NCBI GenBank assembly: GCA_948567375.1
Contig: OX419758.1
Location: forward strand, 3,787,001 to 3,851,000
Direction: 5' to 3'
From: Lunularia cruciata
Taxonomy: Eukaryota > Streptophyta > Marchantiopsida > Lunulariales > Lunulariaceae
DNA: 64,000 bases
A program made the translations under genes and the position numbers. Each line of letters opens with the position of its first letter. Positions within the stretch are counted from its first letter, which is position 1. This document shows, piece by piece, positions 22,500-33,458 of this stretch. Below the pieces are notes generated by a model. The model ran no database searches. It was not told the origin of the DNA and saw only the letters and a list, made by a program, of their open reading frames with translations.

Positions 22500-22850
22500 A
22501 TCTTCTTAATCATGTGATTTTCTTCCCATGCTTCAACTCAACCATGGCTACAAACTTCTAAAACTTTTTGAGTACTTCATCCTTTCTCTTCATGAGGTAA
22601 ATAAAACTTTTTGTACTGTAATCATTAACAAAAGAAATATAGTAGGCTTCTCCATCCAATGACTTCTCAATCGTGTATCCCCATACATCAAAATGTATAG
22701 CATCTAAAAGGACGGAAGCTCTAGATGAAGATTTCTTGGGGATAGGAGCTTTGTGTGACTTAATTTTTGCACATCCAATGCAAACTTCAAGTTCTCCTTT
22801 GGGATTTCAGCCCCTCCACTACCTTCTTTAGAGCATGTAGCTTTTGCTCT
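22500..22850 (-). pseudogene. Copia integrase core remnant
   Basis: Translation of the minus strand gives KAPIPKKSS, then IHFDVWGYTIEKS, then FVNDYSTKSFIYLMKRKDEV, matching the integrase core of Copia polyproteins (the D of the DVWG block is the first catalytic Asp). Frames further left, towards the reverse transcriptase, are interrupted. Confidence 0.75.
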
Positions 22851-24244
22851 AACAAGTGCCTTAACCTCAAATGCTAGAGATGAATATCATTTTTGTTTTT
22901 TGCTACCAATGAAGAATAAGAGCAATCAGCTTCCATCAACTTGAAGGAGTTCCCTTTGACAGTACCATACCTAAGGATCAGCTCTCCTTTCTTCAAGGTG
23001 CATTGACTTTTGTTACTCTCAAACAAAACTTTCTTTGTACGGCTCCATGAGACTATGTATTAATATCAAGTTCTTTGTATATTCATGAACTTAGAGAACA
23101 TTCTCCAAATAATTTTTATAAAGCCTTGTATCAGTTCCTCCCATAAAATAATAGGAACTTTACCAATTCCCAACATTAGATTAAAAATCCCAAGTCCACA
23201 ACAAATTCTCTTGAGGGTTCTTAGAGGATGAAGTGTTGAGAACAACTCCTTCTAATAGCATATGTCAGAAGTAGCTCTCAAATCCAGAAACGAGCCAGAA
23301 CCCTTTGAGAACAGCTATGATTCAGCCAACGTTCCACAATCCAACTCTTCTATTAAGTACCCCTCCTCATCACTTTCTATCTCATGGCACTCCTTTGTTT
23401 TACAAACTGAACTCTCAGACTTTAGACCCTTTATTAGTTGAGGTCTCTTCCATGCCTTCTTCAACTCTCGTTCTCTCCTCTCTCTTTTCTTGGGACATAT
23501 AGGTGCAATATGACATTTTTCATGACAAAATAAAAGATCCAGTTGCTGACATCAACAATACTAACCCCCTTCCTAGGTTTACTCACTCTTCTATCTAACA
23601 TTGTTCTTGATTGAGGAGAAGCACTAAATAGAGCATCATCTCCCGACTCATTTAGCTTCATCTCTTTGTCCTCTTTATCTCTCTAAACACAAGCAACTTG
23701 TTTTTAACATAATCCCCTGTGACAACCTCAATGGGTAAAACTTTCAAAGTTACTAAGACAAAGTAATAGCTTGAAGGAAGAGTCCTTAAGAGATGATTGA
23801 TCTCATATTTTGTTGCAAGTATTACCCCATCCTCCTTGAGTCTCTTGAAGATTGTCTATAATTTTGATAAATGCAAAGTGAAATCATCACCATCTTGCAA
23901 TTTCATTTTGAACATGTCATTCCAGGTTCAGTTAGAATTCTTCATTTTCTCAACAAAGTAATAACTCTTGAATTCTGCCAAATCTCACAACTCTAAGCAT
24001 AACTATCTACTAGATCTGCAATTTGCTCTTGCATAGCACACAAACTTCCTAGTGATAGAATGTTTGACTTTCTCCTCTTTATTGACTCTTGTTCATATAT
24101 ATCATGAACCTTTGATCAAGTCCAAACAATCATAATTGTCTAAGATAGATTTCATATCCAAAGCCCAAGATGTGTAATTATTGTTTCTCAATCTCTTTGA
24201 GTTCTCCTATTAAACCCAATGGTGATTGTGTGCTCATAACCTAT

Positions 24245-24622
24245 TGAGAACTTTTGTGTATGCTCTTTGAAATAGAAAGTTTGTCAATCATTCTAACCTC
24301 CGGTGTATCAAACATACTAGTGTTCACTTCACCAAAATAGCACTCTTGATTGCACTCAGGCAATACTAGACCTCTCTCCGAACTACAATTCCCAAAACAA
24401 GTACACAAAAGTTCACTCATGCAACATGAATAACACACAAGACTGAAATAACACAAACCACACTTGAGATGATATTAAGTAACTCAAGACTCATTATACA
24501 CAAAGTGTTAGGAAAAACCCTAGTAAGAGAACTCACCATAAAAAATCCAGAACCCACACATCTAAACATAGAAACAGAACTAAAGAGTGCCCGTGCTTAG
24601 CCCCCTCTACCCTAATCACTTC
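24245..24622 (-). repeat. 5' LTR of Copia element B, outer end missing
   Basis: Similar to 19595-20119 over about 375 bp and then diverges abruptly. On the minus strand it ends ...GTTCTCAA next to the degraded tRNA-Met primer site. Confidence 0.7.
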
Positions 24623-24625
24623 GCT

Positions 24626-26318
24626 TCTTAACCCTGATATAGGAAGTAATGTTCTAGATGTTACCAAAACCTTTTTCTCAGCCTATTTGAAGATCAAGAT
24701 CTTTTAATAGGGGTTGAGATGAGTGCGTCCGTAAATTAGGAAGAAACCGGAATGAATGGAGTATGTGCTGGTTAAAATGGAATTCAAACCCGTTACGTAC
24801 ATTGGACTGGACTGAATGGATGATGTAAGAACTGTTAAGATTGACTGGAGATCGATGGGTTGAGCACGAAATCTTGATTGTTAGTTCTTGAATGGTGATC
24901 TAGATGCTGCTAAAGTGCAAAAATTGCTCAACATATAATTAAGAAATTAGTCGGAACCAAACTCACATGGACTGAGTGGAAGCGATTATGTGTTACAAAT
25001 GACAAAGCACCGCTTCGAGAATCTCTTCTGAAGAAGTAAATGCAAAACCACTTATCAGTCCCATATTGAATCCAGGGACTCCAGAAACCAAGGGTTGGTT
25101 CTAGACAGTCTAATGTGCGGTGATCGGGTGCTTCAGAGGTTTGTGCGTCCAGACGAAGGTACCCGAGAAGGTCAAATTAATAGTAATCGGTGCAATCACA
25201 ATTGTCTTATGACCAACTCTGGGAAAACATCAAGCTATGTTAAACTCTCATAGCAGGCAGATCACATCAGAGGTTCCGCATCGCACACTTCTTCTGGCCT
25301 TGTACGACCTCAACACAAGGGACTGAATACTTGAGCTTTGCTATGTATAATAAGGATACACCCAAGCGATCTGAAGGGTTCAGTTGGTGTATTAAGAACG
25401 ATGGAGGCGGATAGCCCAGCCTTTACGCGTTGACTACAAATAAGCAAAACAGGTTTCACCAATGAACAATCCCTGCGTAAAATAGTTCTGCTAATATCAG
25501 GTCTTCAAGTACGCGGTAGCTAAGTGAACATCCGTGAGGCCGAATCGTTGATATCAGCGTTCCAAACCGAAAGTTCAGATGACAGAAAACTCACCGTTAG
25601 ATCCAACTTTGCGCAGAAAGTGTGGACTGAATCTTCTAGTCAAGCAGTCTTTACAAAACTGACCTTGACCCCAAGTTAGAGAAGACATACCACTTCCATT
25701 CAATATTTCATTCCAGCACAGTTTTACAGTATTGCATGACCATAGTGGCCCCTCACGTGCGATAGAGCTCTTCTCATCTTCATGTTGCATTCTTATCGAC
25801 TCCCTAATTCTCATCAATATGCTCCGAAACTTCGTAGAATGTGCTCGGTAGCTCATGACATTCCAAAAGTTCACAATCATCTAAGCCGGCAAGAGTACTA
25901 CTTCCCACCTGTGAGTCCCGTGCTGTCAGATTTCTTCGACCTCATGCAGATCCGAAATTGCAGTTGGTAAGATTTCGACTGTCTCCCCATCCAGCCGAAG
26001 TTGATGTTCCTATAAGCGGAGCAATTAGACCAAGATGCACTCGATTTTTACTCCACAGTTCACTCTCCTTCACATGTGAAAGGGGGAGCATATGCACAAC
26101 GCATAGTTTCAGGCCCTCTTCCACATCCCAGTCCAGTGCTGAGAAACTCCTTGCTGCCAGTGACCTCTGATTCGAGTATTCCCCGATTCGTGATGTCTTG
26201 GGTCCGCTGGCGTGAGCGAAGATCAGGAGTTCCCTGGAACATTCCTGTCGTGGACGCTCAGGGGCAGTTCATGAGAAACTAAACATTGAGTGGTAAATCT
26301 CTAAAACCAGTCTAAGAT
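24626..26318. other. No supported gene
   Basis: The DNA is of ordinary base composition with short open frames on both strands. No motif, intron pattern or repeat family was recognised. The right end should contain the 3' untranslated region of the minus-strand PPR gene. Confidence 0.4.
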
Positions 26319-28055
26319 TTATATTGTAGCCGGGTCCACTTCATGCCTCTTACGCACAGCATCTCGAAGGAGAGCCGAAGGTTTGCAGCCCTTCGAAACC
26401 ATTTGTTCTAGAAGTGCTTCCGCCTTTTCTCTTAAACCGACTTTCACTAGCCCGGCGATAAGAGCAGAATAAGTAATTTCGTTGGGATCACAGTTATACT
26501 TCTCCATTTCATCCAAAACCTTGCAAGCCTCATCCCATTTTCCTGCCTTCACTAGCCCTGCTATGAGAGCACTGTATGTAACAACATCTGGAGGACACCC
26601 GCTTGCTCTCATCTCTGCTAACAGAACCTGAGCCTGCTCCCAGTCACCCGCCTTTCCTAGGCTTGAAACAAAGGGCGTAAATACAAACAAGTTTGGCGTC
26701 AAACCGTCTTGTTTCATTCTACCAAAAAGATCCCACGCCCGATCTAGCATTCCCACTTTGACAAAATTGTTGATAAGAGTACCGTATATAAAAGAATTTG
26801 GAGTACAACCAGCTAGCCTCATTTCATCTAAGAGGTTATATATGTCCTCAAACTGGCCAGCCTTCGCAAGGCCGTCGATTAGACAACTATATGTTATCAA
26901 ATTAGGTAGACAACCCCGCGCTTTCATTTTTTCAAAAAGCGTCCAGGCTTCTCTCAATCGCCTGTCTTTGACAAGCCCATGAATAAGAGCACTATAGGTG
27001 ACTACATTGGGCTCGCACCTCTTGGTTTCCATCTCATCGAGAACCTTAAGAGCATCTGCTACCCTCCCGACCCTGATGAATCCATTTATGAGAGCAGAGT
27101 ACGTCACAACATTTGGGGAACAGCCATGCCTCTCCATGAGATTGAAATGCTCCAAAGCTTCCTGCATTGCACCAACTTGACAATACCCATCGATCATATA
27201 GGTGTGGATAGTCACTCCAGGACTATATCCATCGGCTAAGGACTCGTCAATCACCTGCCTGAGAATATCCAACTTCCTGTTCTTGAAGTCCCTGTGACTC
27301 ATCAACTTATGAAGCATAACCTTGTAAGTCCGGCCTGAGTGCTGAACACCCCGCCTCTCCTTCACCCAATTGAAAAACTGGAACGCACGGTTAACATTGG
27401 CCTGACGCCTAATGACCTCACAAACTAGAAATGTGTTGAACTGCACCGCATCCTGTTCAAGGAGTTGCTCCCATCCTCCGCTATTGAGTACATCAACAAC
27501 GTGCTTCACAATTGGGGCGGCAGCCATAGGCTCTTCAGCTGCTGGAGAGCTCTCTTGCATCTGTTTCAAGGAACTTTCAGCCTGTGAAGGACTACTGTCC
27601 GAGTTCTCCTCTCCATAATCTCTGCTGGTATGAAATCCACTTGCGCATCTACGAAGAGGCTGAGCTGTGAAGAAAACTTCCTGCTGAAGACTAGAGAAAC
27701 CTCCACTGCTCAATGACCCGAGACTTCCCTTCCTTACGAGAATTTCGCGACTTTTTCTCCTAACAGGTTCCGAGCAAGTGTCAAACCTGTCGCCAGATAC
27801 TGAACGCAGTTTTTCAGCTGTTCTCTCCACAAGATCAGCTGTTGGCGTACCAATGCTACATATTTCTCCACCTCCCCCATTCTCTAATTCTACATCGCCA
27901 GAGTACCACCTCTGACAAGTGCTTCCTGAAACCCAGTTTGCACCACCCGTGCAGAGGGCACAAACATTTTTGCACAGACATTTCCACGAAATGCTTGATT
28001 GTAAGATCTGGTGCTTGTGAAGAAGAGGCGCCATGCTGCACTTTGCAGAAAACAA
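26319..28055 (-). CDS. P-type pentatricopeptide repeat protein (578 aa)
   Basis: A sequence-specific RNA-binding protein of the kind that stabilises, splices or helps translate organelle transcripts. One intronless frame carries eight back-to-back motifs of exactly 35 residues at 281-315, 316-350, 351-385, 386-420, 421-455, 456-490, 491-525 and 526-560, followed by an 18-residue tail. A weaker repeat-like segment (RTYKVMLHKL) precedes them. There is no E, DYW or SMR domain, so it is a pure P-type. The N-terminus is rich in Ser, Lys and Cys with almost no acidic residues for 50 residues, as in mitochondrial or plastid targeting peptides; either Met1 or Met8 could start it. Residues at positions 5 and 35 of motifs 1-8 are T/N, S/N, S/N, S/N, G/N, T/D, S/N and S/S. 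The published PPR code reads these as A, A, A, A, unclear, G, A, unclear. No lesion is seen. Confidence 0.95.
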   Translation of the reverse strand: MFSAKCSMAPLLHKHQILQSSISWKCLCKNVCALCTGGANWVSGSTCQRWYSGDVELENGGGGEICSIGTPTADLVERTAEKLRSVSGDRFDTCSEPVRRKSREILVRKGSLGSLSSGGFSSLQQEVFFTAQPLRRCASGFHTSRDYGEENSDSSPSQAESSLKQMQESSPAAEEPMAAAPIVKHVVDVLNSGGWEQLLEQDAVQFNTFLVCEVIRRQANVNRAFQFFNWVKERRGVQHSGRTYKVMLHKLMSHRDFKNRKLDILRQVIDESLADGYSPGVTIHTYMIDGYCQVGAMQEALEHFNLMERHGCSPNVVTYSALINGFIRVGRVADALKVLDEMETKRCEPNVVTYSALIHGLVKDRRLREAWTLFEKMKARGCLPNLITYSCLIDGLAKAGQFEDIYNLLDEMRLAGCTPNSFIYGTLINNFVKVGMLDRAWDLFGRMKQDGLTPNLFVFTPFVSSLGKAGDWEQAQVLLAEMRASGCPPDVVTYSALIAGLVKAGKWDEACKVLDEMEKYNCDPNEITYSALIAGLVKVGLREKAEALLEQMVSKGCKPSALLRDAVRKRHEVDPATI

Positions 28056-28845
28056 TACTCGATTAAAACGATACCTTTCTTATGTCAATCAATTCTACTG
28101 TAACTCAAGTCCAATACGGTCGAGAAACAAAAAAGTCCGGTAACCGAAGTTCCCGACATGGTCTGACATACCACATGATGTCCCAATCGCATGATAATGA
28201 CTACTCAAGTACATACCAAGTTACATTGTCCACAAACGGACTACGATTACTCGATTCCATAAAGACCTGGAGATAAGTCTTAGGAGGACAGATCACCCGT
28301 GCAGATCACAGAAAGAGCACACATCACGCAACACAATATAATCCAGAAATTCAAACACATCTAAACTTGATTCCAACTTCGAAATAATTCCTTCATCCAT
28401 CTAAATCATCTCTCCTCATCTTTTGATTACGCTTCACACCCTCAATCGCTCACTCTGCTTCTCTAGGGTTTCCTACTTTGACGCGACTCCGTAAAATTGT
28501 CCGCTGCTTCACAAAACTTACTGCCAGAAACACAATTCAGCGAGACAAACCCAAACCATCCTAAAAGAACTCCAGATTCGTCATCAATATCCTGTCGAAA
28601 ATCTCTAAATTCATTGCTCGCCAATCCTCCGAGTCACAAATTCGAGCAAGGACGAGCAGGATCGGATCGAATTCTGCAGCACCGCTCACCTGGACTGTTC
28701 AACACTAGGGTTGCGAAAATAGCTCGATAATCAGCTGTCTGGCTGCATCCATTGCGCTTCGAGAACCAATCTTCCGAAACTCTGACCTCTGGTCTCTCCC
28801 TTTCCTGAACACCTTCAATGTCCTTTCAATAGCTAAACCCCTGTT
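28056..28845. other. Upstream region of the PPR gene
   Basis: This is the 5' flank of the minus-strand PPR gene. No other gene is convincing. A short minus-strand frame ending MDAARQLIIELFSQP could be a leader or upstream frame, but nothing supports translation. Confidence 0.4.
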
Positions 28846-29080
28846 GGTCGCAGTTGTCCCTCGAAGCCCTCGGGGTCTCTTCTCTCGGCTGGCTCCCGAG
28901 TTCACCGTCACCGCAAGTATATACTTATGTTGTAACAACCACGCTGCTGGGGAAGAGATCCGTCGCAGTTGTCCCTCGAAGCCCTCGGGGTCCGTTCTCT
29001 CGGCTGGCTCCCGAGTTCACCGTCACCGCAAGTATGTACTTATGTTGTAACAACGTCGGTGCTGGGGAAGAGATCCGGCA
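28846..29080. repeat. Tandem duplication of a 115-bp GC-rich unit
   Basis: The unit beginning cgcagttgtccctcgaagcc at about 28849 recurs at about 28964, a 115-bp period with only a few changes. Each copy ends in ctggggaagagatccg. The DNA here is richer in G+C than its neighbours and continues so to about 29300. Open frames across the duplication are chance products of the repeat. Confidence 0.85.
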
Positions 29081-29469
29081 AGCAGTGTGATTCCGTTCGT
29101 CCGGCAACAAGCTCGCGGGCGGTGCATAGAACCATAGAGGATTCTTAGCATTTCCGAACTATCTCGGCACCCTCGGACTACTTATCGGGTATTGCAACTC
29201 CGCCGGCGATAGTTAGTAACTAATTCGGTCCTCGGGCCGCGATCCAGCCAAAAGTGTGATTCGGTCCTGCCTGTTTTGTACATTGCCGGCCTCAATCATG
29301 TGGATGTTTTAGGGTGTTCTTTATCATACCCGAAACTTCCCGGGAACAAAGACGCCGGTAATGAACCTCCAAAGCCGTCCCCGGGGTGTACAGGTTCTTG
29401 AGCACGCTTGACCATCAAGAACTGAGGATTTTAAATGATGCCAATGAGCTGGTGCGTCTCTAATAGACT
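29081..29469. other. GC-rich stretch, nothing recognised
   Basis: It separates the 115-bp duplication from the 3' end of the R2-like element. No coding potential or repeat was identified. Confidence 0.4.
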
Positions 29470-29879
29470 TTTTTGAAGGCGACCGCGTAGGGAAAACGAA
29501 GGATGGGAAGACCCCATCAAGCTCTACAAGGGAGAGACAAAAAAGGTAACATGGGGCTAAGTCCCAATAGAGTCTATAAGAGAAATCTGCTCTATCACAC
29601 CTAAGAAATCGAGCTAAGCAAATAGTCCGGTCTATACACTTTTGGCACTTCCGAATAAACATCACCTAATGTATTACTTTCCTATGGATTGCACCCACCA
29701 TTGCCCTTTGTAGAGCAATGGACACACGCTGTCTAAAATATGCTACAAAGTATGAGAGTGAGAGTGGTACTCCCGGCACCTAACATGAAAAGCTCTCGTG
29801 CACTCCTTGACAAATGTGTCAAATGCCGTGTCCATCGCTCCATATAACTCTAGAGGAACAAAGAGGTGACCTCGCTGCA

Positions 29880-30060
29880 TGCCCCTTTACTTGGAGACCT
29901 TACGACCTACTGTTGCACTCGCTGCCCATCTAGGAGAATGTGTAATCACTCCCTCCAAAACTGTATCCCGTGTAGGGTCCGTAACAACGACATTTACTAT
30001 TGTCATCTGATCATCTCGTACCAAGTATAAGTCTGCCCTAACATGTGTCATCTACAAAGC
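29880..30060 (-). pseudogene. Restriction-like endonuclease domain of R2-like element
   Basis: The minus strand reads MTHVRADLYLVRDDQMTIV, then NVVVTDPTRDTV and later SATVGRKVSK. In the homologous fragments at 5.7 kb and 47.7 kb the residue at the N of NVVV is Asp, giving D-x12-D followed by a Lys about 30 residues on. That is the spacing known for the nuclease of R2-type elements, which nicks the target for primed reverse transcription. Here the second Asp is Asn. Confidence 0.65.
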
Positions 30061-30736
30061 ATACAAATGATCCCTCCAAGTATCCACGCTCTCGTGCCAT
30101 AGCAAACAATATGTCCCTAATGGCATCATGGGTAGCTATCCTTTGTCCTCCAAAAGGACGCCGTGTGGACCGTTGCTACATCTAGTGTAGAACCACACTC
30201 ACAAGTGAGTAATGAAGATGCAGATGGGTGAACCAAACTTAGGCGAAACCTCATTGCTGTAGAAAAAGTAGCTGGTGCAAGTCAAAATGCCCTAATGCAC
30301 AATCGAGCTAGAATCCAAGAGCTTGCACCCTTGCAGGAGCAAGAGCAAAGACATGCTCTAGTAGCCTGAGGAATGGCCGAGTCAACTAAGAGAGAATGTA
30401 GCATATGCTCACACTGTCACTCCATCAAGGAAGACTATAAACCTCTAGTCCAATTTGATGATAGTGAAGCAAAAGGTGGAAAATCTTCTTGTGCCCATGG
30501 GGATAGACTATCTCTCGTCTACCGCAATAACATTTAGAGAGAAAAGGATCCTCCCTCCACCTCTATCACATAACTCTCCAAAATCGGACTATCAACAACC
30601 ACAAAATGAGAGGAAAGTAGGGGTACCAAGAGAGCCCAACTACCCAAAAATGTTATAGGTGTTGTCTCCTCCATAGATAGCAAGCCAATCCCACCACATG
30701 AGATTGGTAGAGCCGTTTGTTTACGTGCCAAATCCC

Positions 30737-31475
30737 TGTAATACCAAGAGTTAGCCATATAATCTAGATGTGAAATTTGGTTTGATAACATCTAGAATGA
30801 TGTTATACATGATGGTCAAAATAGATCAGATAGAAGTATCACCAAAAGAGTACTTCTACTAATAGGGCAAAAACCAAAATAGACTTGAGAACCTTAGAAC
30901 CAATAGCTAGACATATGATTTAAAGGTGAAAATTGGTTTGGTAACATTTGGAAGGATGTTACACATGATGGACTAAACAGACCAGAAAGAGGTATCACCA
31001 AAAGGAGACTTCTACTAATAGAGTAGGAACCAAAATATGCTTGAAATCTTTGAAGACAATTTCAGAGGCCTAAACAGATGAATTAGGCCTTGAAAATTTG
31101 CAAATCCCCCCCCCTATAGAGGAAAGGTTGGCCTTCCTTCCCCCCTACTTTGTCTTATCGACATTTTTCCAACGGTACCTTACTCACGTGATTCTGAGAT
31201 TCCTACATGAAGATGCCCCAAAAGATTCCCTCTGGGAGAAGCTTGTTTGACCAACCAAATAGGACCTAGACCAGACATGTCACCCACCCAAGTAAGTAAT
31301 CCAAGGGTGGAGCTTGCTGACATGTCACCTATCTATGTCCCTAATCCTATGGTGGAGTTTCATTGGAGGAGATCCTCTTTGCCTATATAATAAAGAGAAG
31401 GTGCTCCTTTGGGGCATCGAATGTTTGAGAGTGTAATCTGTGTTTTCTCTCTTCTCTTGTCCTCGGAGTATTACA
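30737..31475 (+). mobile_element. Solo LTR (739 bp) with 5-bp target duplication
   Basis: The insert starts TGTAATAC and ends GTATTACA, perfect 8-bp terminal inverted repeats with the TG...CA of LTRs. ATCCC stands on both sides (30732-30736 and 31476-31480). Removing it rejoins the R2-like reading frame: the FGDIIG..TFECVIGD side continues into the LARKQ side, matching the uninterrupted copy near 4980. A TATATAATA box near 31384 and a pyrimidine-rich end make plus the likely LTR direction. It has no coding sequence. A run of C at about 31107 matches a run of G in the inverted copy at 36146. Confidence 0.92.
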
Positions 31476-31489
31476 ATCCCCTATCACAC

Positions 31490-32640
31490 ACTCAAATGTA
31501 CATGGTCCAATAATATCACCAAAGACTCTCATAATCCTCCTATCAAATGCTCTCAGACGTGATACGAAGGATGGTGAGGGAGGAACTGTACGGATGAGGT
31601 AAGATAGTAGACTAACAATACTAGAGAAGAGTATACCAAATGCCACCTGCAAATCTCCTAGTAATGGAAGGTCATCCACATGGAGGTCATCCTCTACAAG
31701 GGCAGCGTCTAAGAAGCATGTGACAAAATCCTCCAATCCTATTGGCACTCCAAGAACACAAAGTCCATATGTGGATGTGATACACCCCTCTGGAAGCTCA
31801 AGGTAGGGAGGGATACCTAAAGGGGACCATGTCCTGCACTTTGACACCTTGACTCTCAAGCCTACTAGATGTAGCTTGGTAGTCAAGTAGTCAAAGGCTT
31901 GCCTAATCTGATCTATAGGGCCTACGATGTGTGTATCATTTGCCAAGGAGGGAAATACACAACCTGGCATGGCCAAAGTAGTAGATAGGAGAGCTCTAAA
32001 GTGAGCCATGGAAAATAAGGGTCCTCCCAAAGGATCTCCCTGATGTGTACCAACAGTTGACTCCAAGATGGTGACTCACTCCTATGGACCACCATGTTGG
32101 TAGTCAATGGAAGCAAGAGAGCCATAAATAGACCGCACAAAAGGAATGAGACTTGCCAAGGATCCACCAGCCTCCCTAAACTCTCTAAAGATGGATGCCC
32201 GTGAGATGCTATTAAAAGCATTCTCAACATCCACCTGTAGGACAACCCACTTCGGATGGATCTCTAAGAGTGCTCTAATGCCTAGAGATATATCCTCACA
32301 TCCTCCAAGTGTAGCTACTCCAAATTGATGTGGACTAAAGTGCTATCAAAATTAAGAACAATGTTGAAGGACAATGGTATGACTGACCAAACACAAAAGG
32401 ATCTCTCCAATAGCAATTGGTCTAATGCCTCACATGTCCTTCTCCATCACAAGAAGTCGACTAGCACCTAACACCCGACTAACAAACATATGAATGTCTC
32501 CTCCCACTACTAATATAGCCACTTGAAACAACTCGATAAAACCACTAGAAGGATCATCTGCCTGGAAGTAATCTCTAAGGTGCTCATAAACCATCCCTAA
32601 CAAGCCTCTTGAGGAAAGACGAGGGGTAGTGCACAATGCT
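31490..32640 (-). pseudogene. Reverse transcriptase of the R2-like element, broken
   Basis: Segments in order are TPRLSSRGLLGMVYEHLRD (32636-32430), GTHQGDPLGGPLFSMAHFRA (about 32050) with the conserved QGDP of reverse transcriptases, and SLANDTHIVGP (about 31930). The last corresponds to the catalytic A-D-D box with its first Asp changed to Asn. Frames at 31383-32066 and 31922-32245 overlap, which shows a frameshift near 32000. Confidence 0.8.
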
Positions 32641-33185
32641 TGTGCAAGCGGCGACCTATCAAGACATAAAAGGTTCCTCAGGTTGATAATCTAAGACCTC
32701 TAGTTGTAGTCCCTCTACTACTATAGGATGTAGTGAGCATAGAGAAGAGATAGTCTCATCAGTGGGACTTGCCATGGACAAAGGGTGTAACGCTCATGTT
32801 GCTCTACTAAACTCTCCCGCCTGACCCAATGTCCTACACCATTGTAATTGATTGGACTTTGTGGTATCTTGTGGTGATACATGTCTCCTAAATCGTGCAG
32901 CCCTAACATACTCATCCTGAAGGGCCGCCCAATCCCCGCTCGGAATAAAAAAAATCTAGCAGCCACTTCTCTATGCCCTACACGTCCCCCTCTAGCATAA
33001 TAAAGATACCATTGAAGGAGTAAGAGGAATAGGAACCATGCTAACTCGTCCAGGGGATCACGTGCCAAAAAATCAAGTGGTAGGAAAAAAGCCTATTTAG
33101 CCTCATCATGGAGTGTGTGGGGTAGCCTATGGAATAGATGTGGACATGGAAAACTAGTCTCAAATAACCCCAAAATGCAACCCGC

Positions 33186-33458
33186 CTAAGAAGCTAACCA
33201 CTCCCACGACTCAATCGGTATCCTTGGAATGATCAACAAAGGGATAGAAGAAGCATGTGTAATCCCGAGTGTCACTATGCTCGATATGGTCGCTTGTCTC
33301 ACATGGGCATCCCAAGTGGTCCGATCATAGTCCTTGTGCATCCTTCCCACATGGGTCTTTACCCCTTGCGAGGTAAAGCGTCGGTGACACACCGGGCATG
33401 GTGTATCTTGAGCCGCTCTAGGCAACCCCACATGGGAAGGTGTAGCCATGGCTAGCAC
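33186..33458 (-). pseudogene. N-terminal C2H2 zinc-finger part of the R2-like element
   Basis: An open frame of 90 residues with CPVCHRRFTSQGVKTHVGRMH, i.e. C-x2-C-x11-H-x4-H. In R2-type elements such fingers bind the DNA target and set insertion specificity. The following linker is broken from the reverse transcriptase by frameshifts. It belongs to the retroelement and is not a host transcription factor. Confidence 0.7.

Larger units (their letters stand above)
19595..24625 (-). mobile_element. Copia-type LTR retrotransposon, decayed (element B)
   Basis: A nearly whole but dead Copia element on the minus strand. The 3' LTR lies at 19595-20119 and the 5' LTR at 24245 to about 24622. The order from right to left is LTR, primer-binding site, gag, integrase, reverse transcriptase, RNase H, polypurine tract, LTR. 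Just inside the 5' LTR the minus strand reads GGTTATGAGC, a degraded version of the usual initiator-tRNA-Met primer site (TGGTATCAGAGC). The polypurine tract is atatgggag, next to the 3' LTR start TGTTCTAAAC. The 5' LTR loses similarity after ctaatcactt, so its outer end is truncated and no target duplication remains. Reading frames are broken throughout. Confidence 0.85.

Noticed and set aside
33186-33458. Stand-alone C2H2 zinc-finger gene
   Set aside because: It sits at the expected N-terminal position and same strand as the R2-like reverse transcriptase, so it is part of that element.
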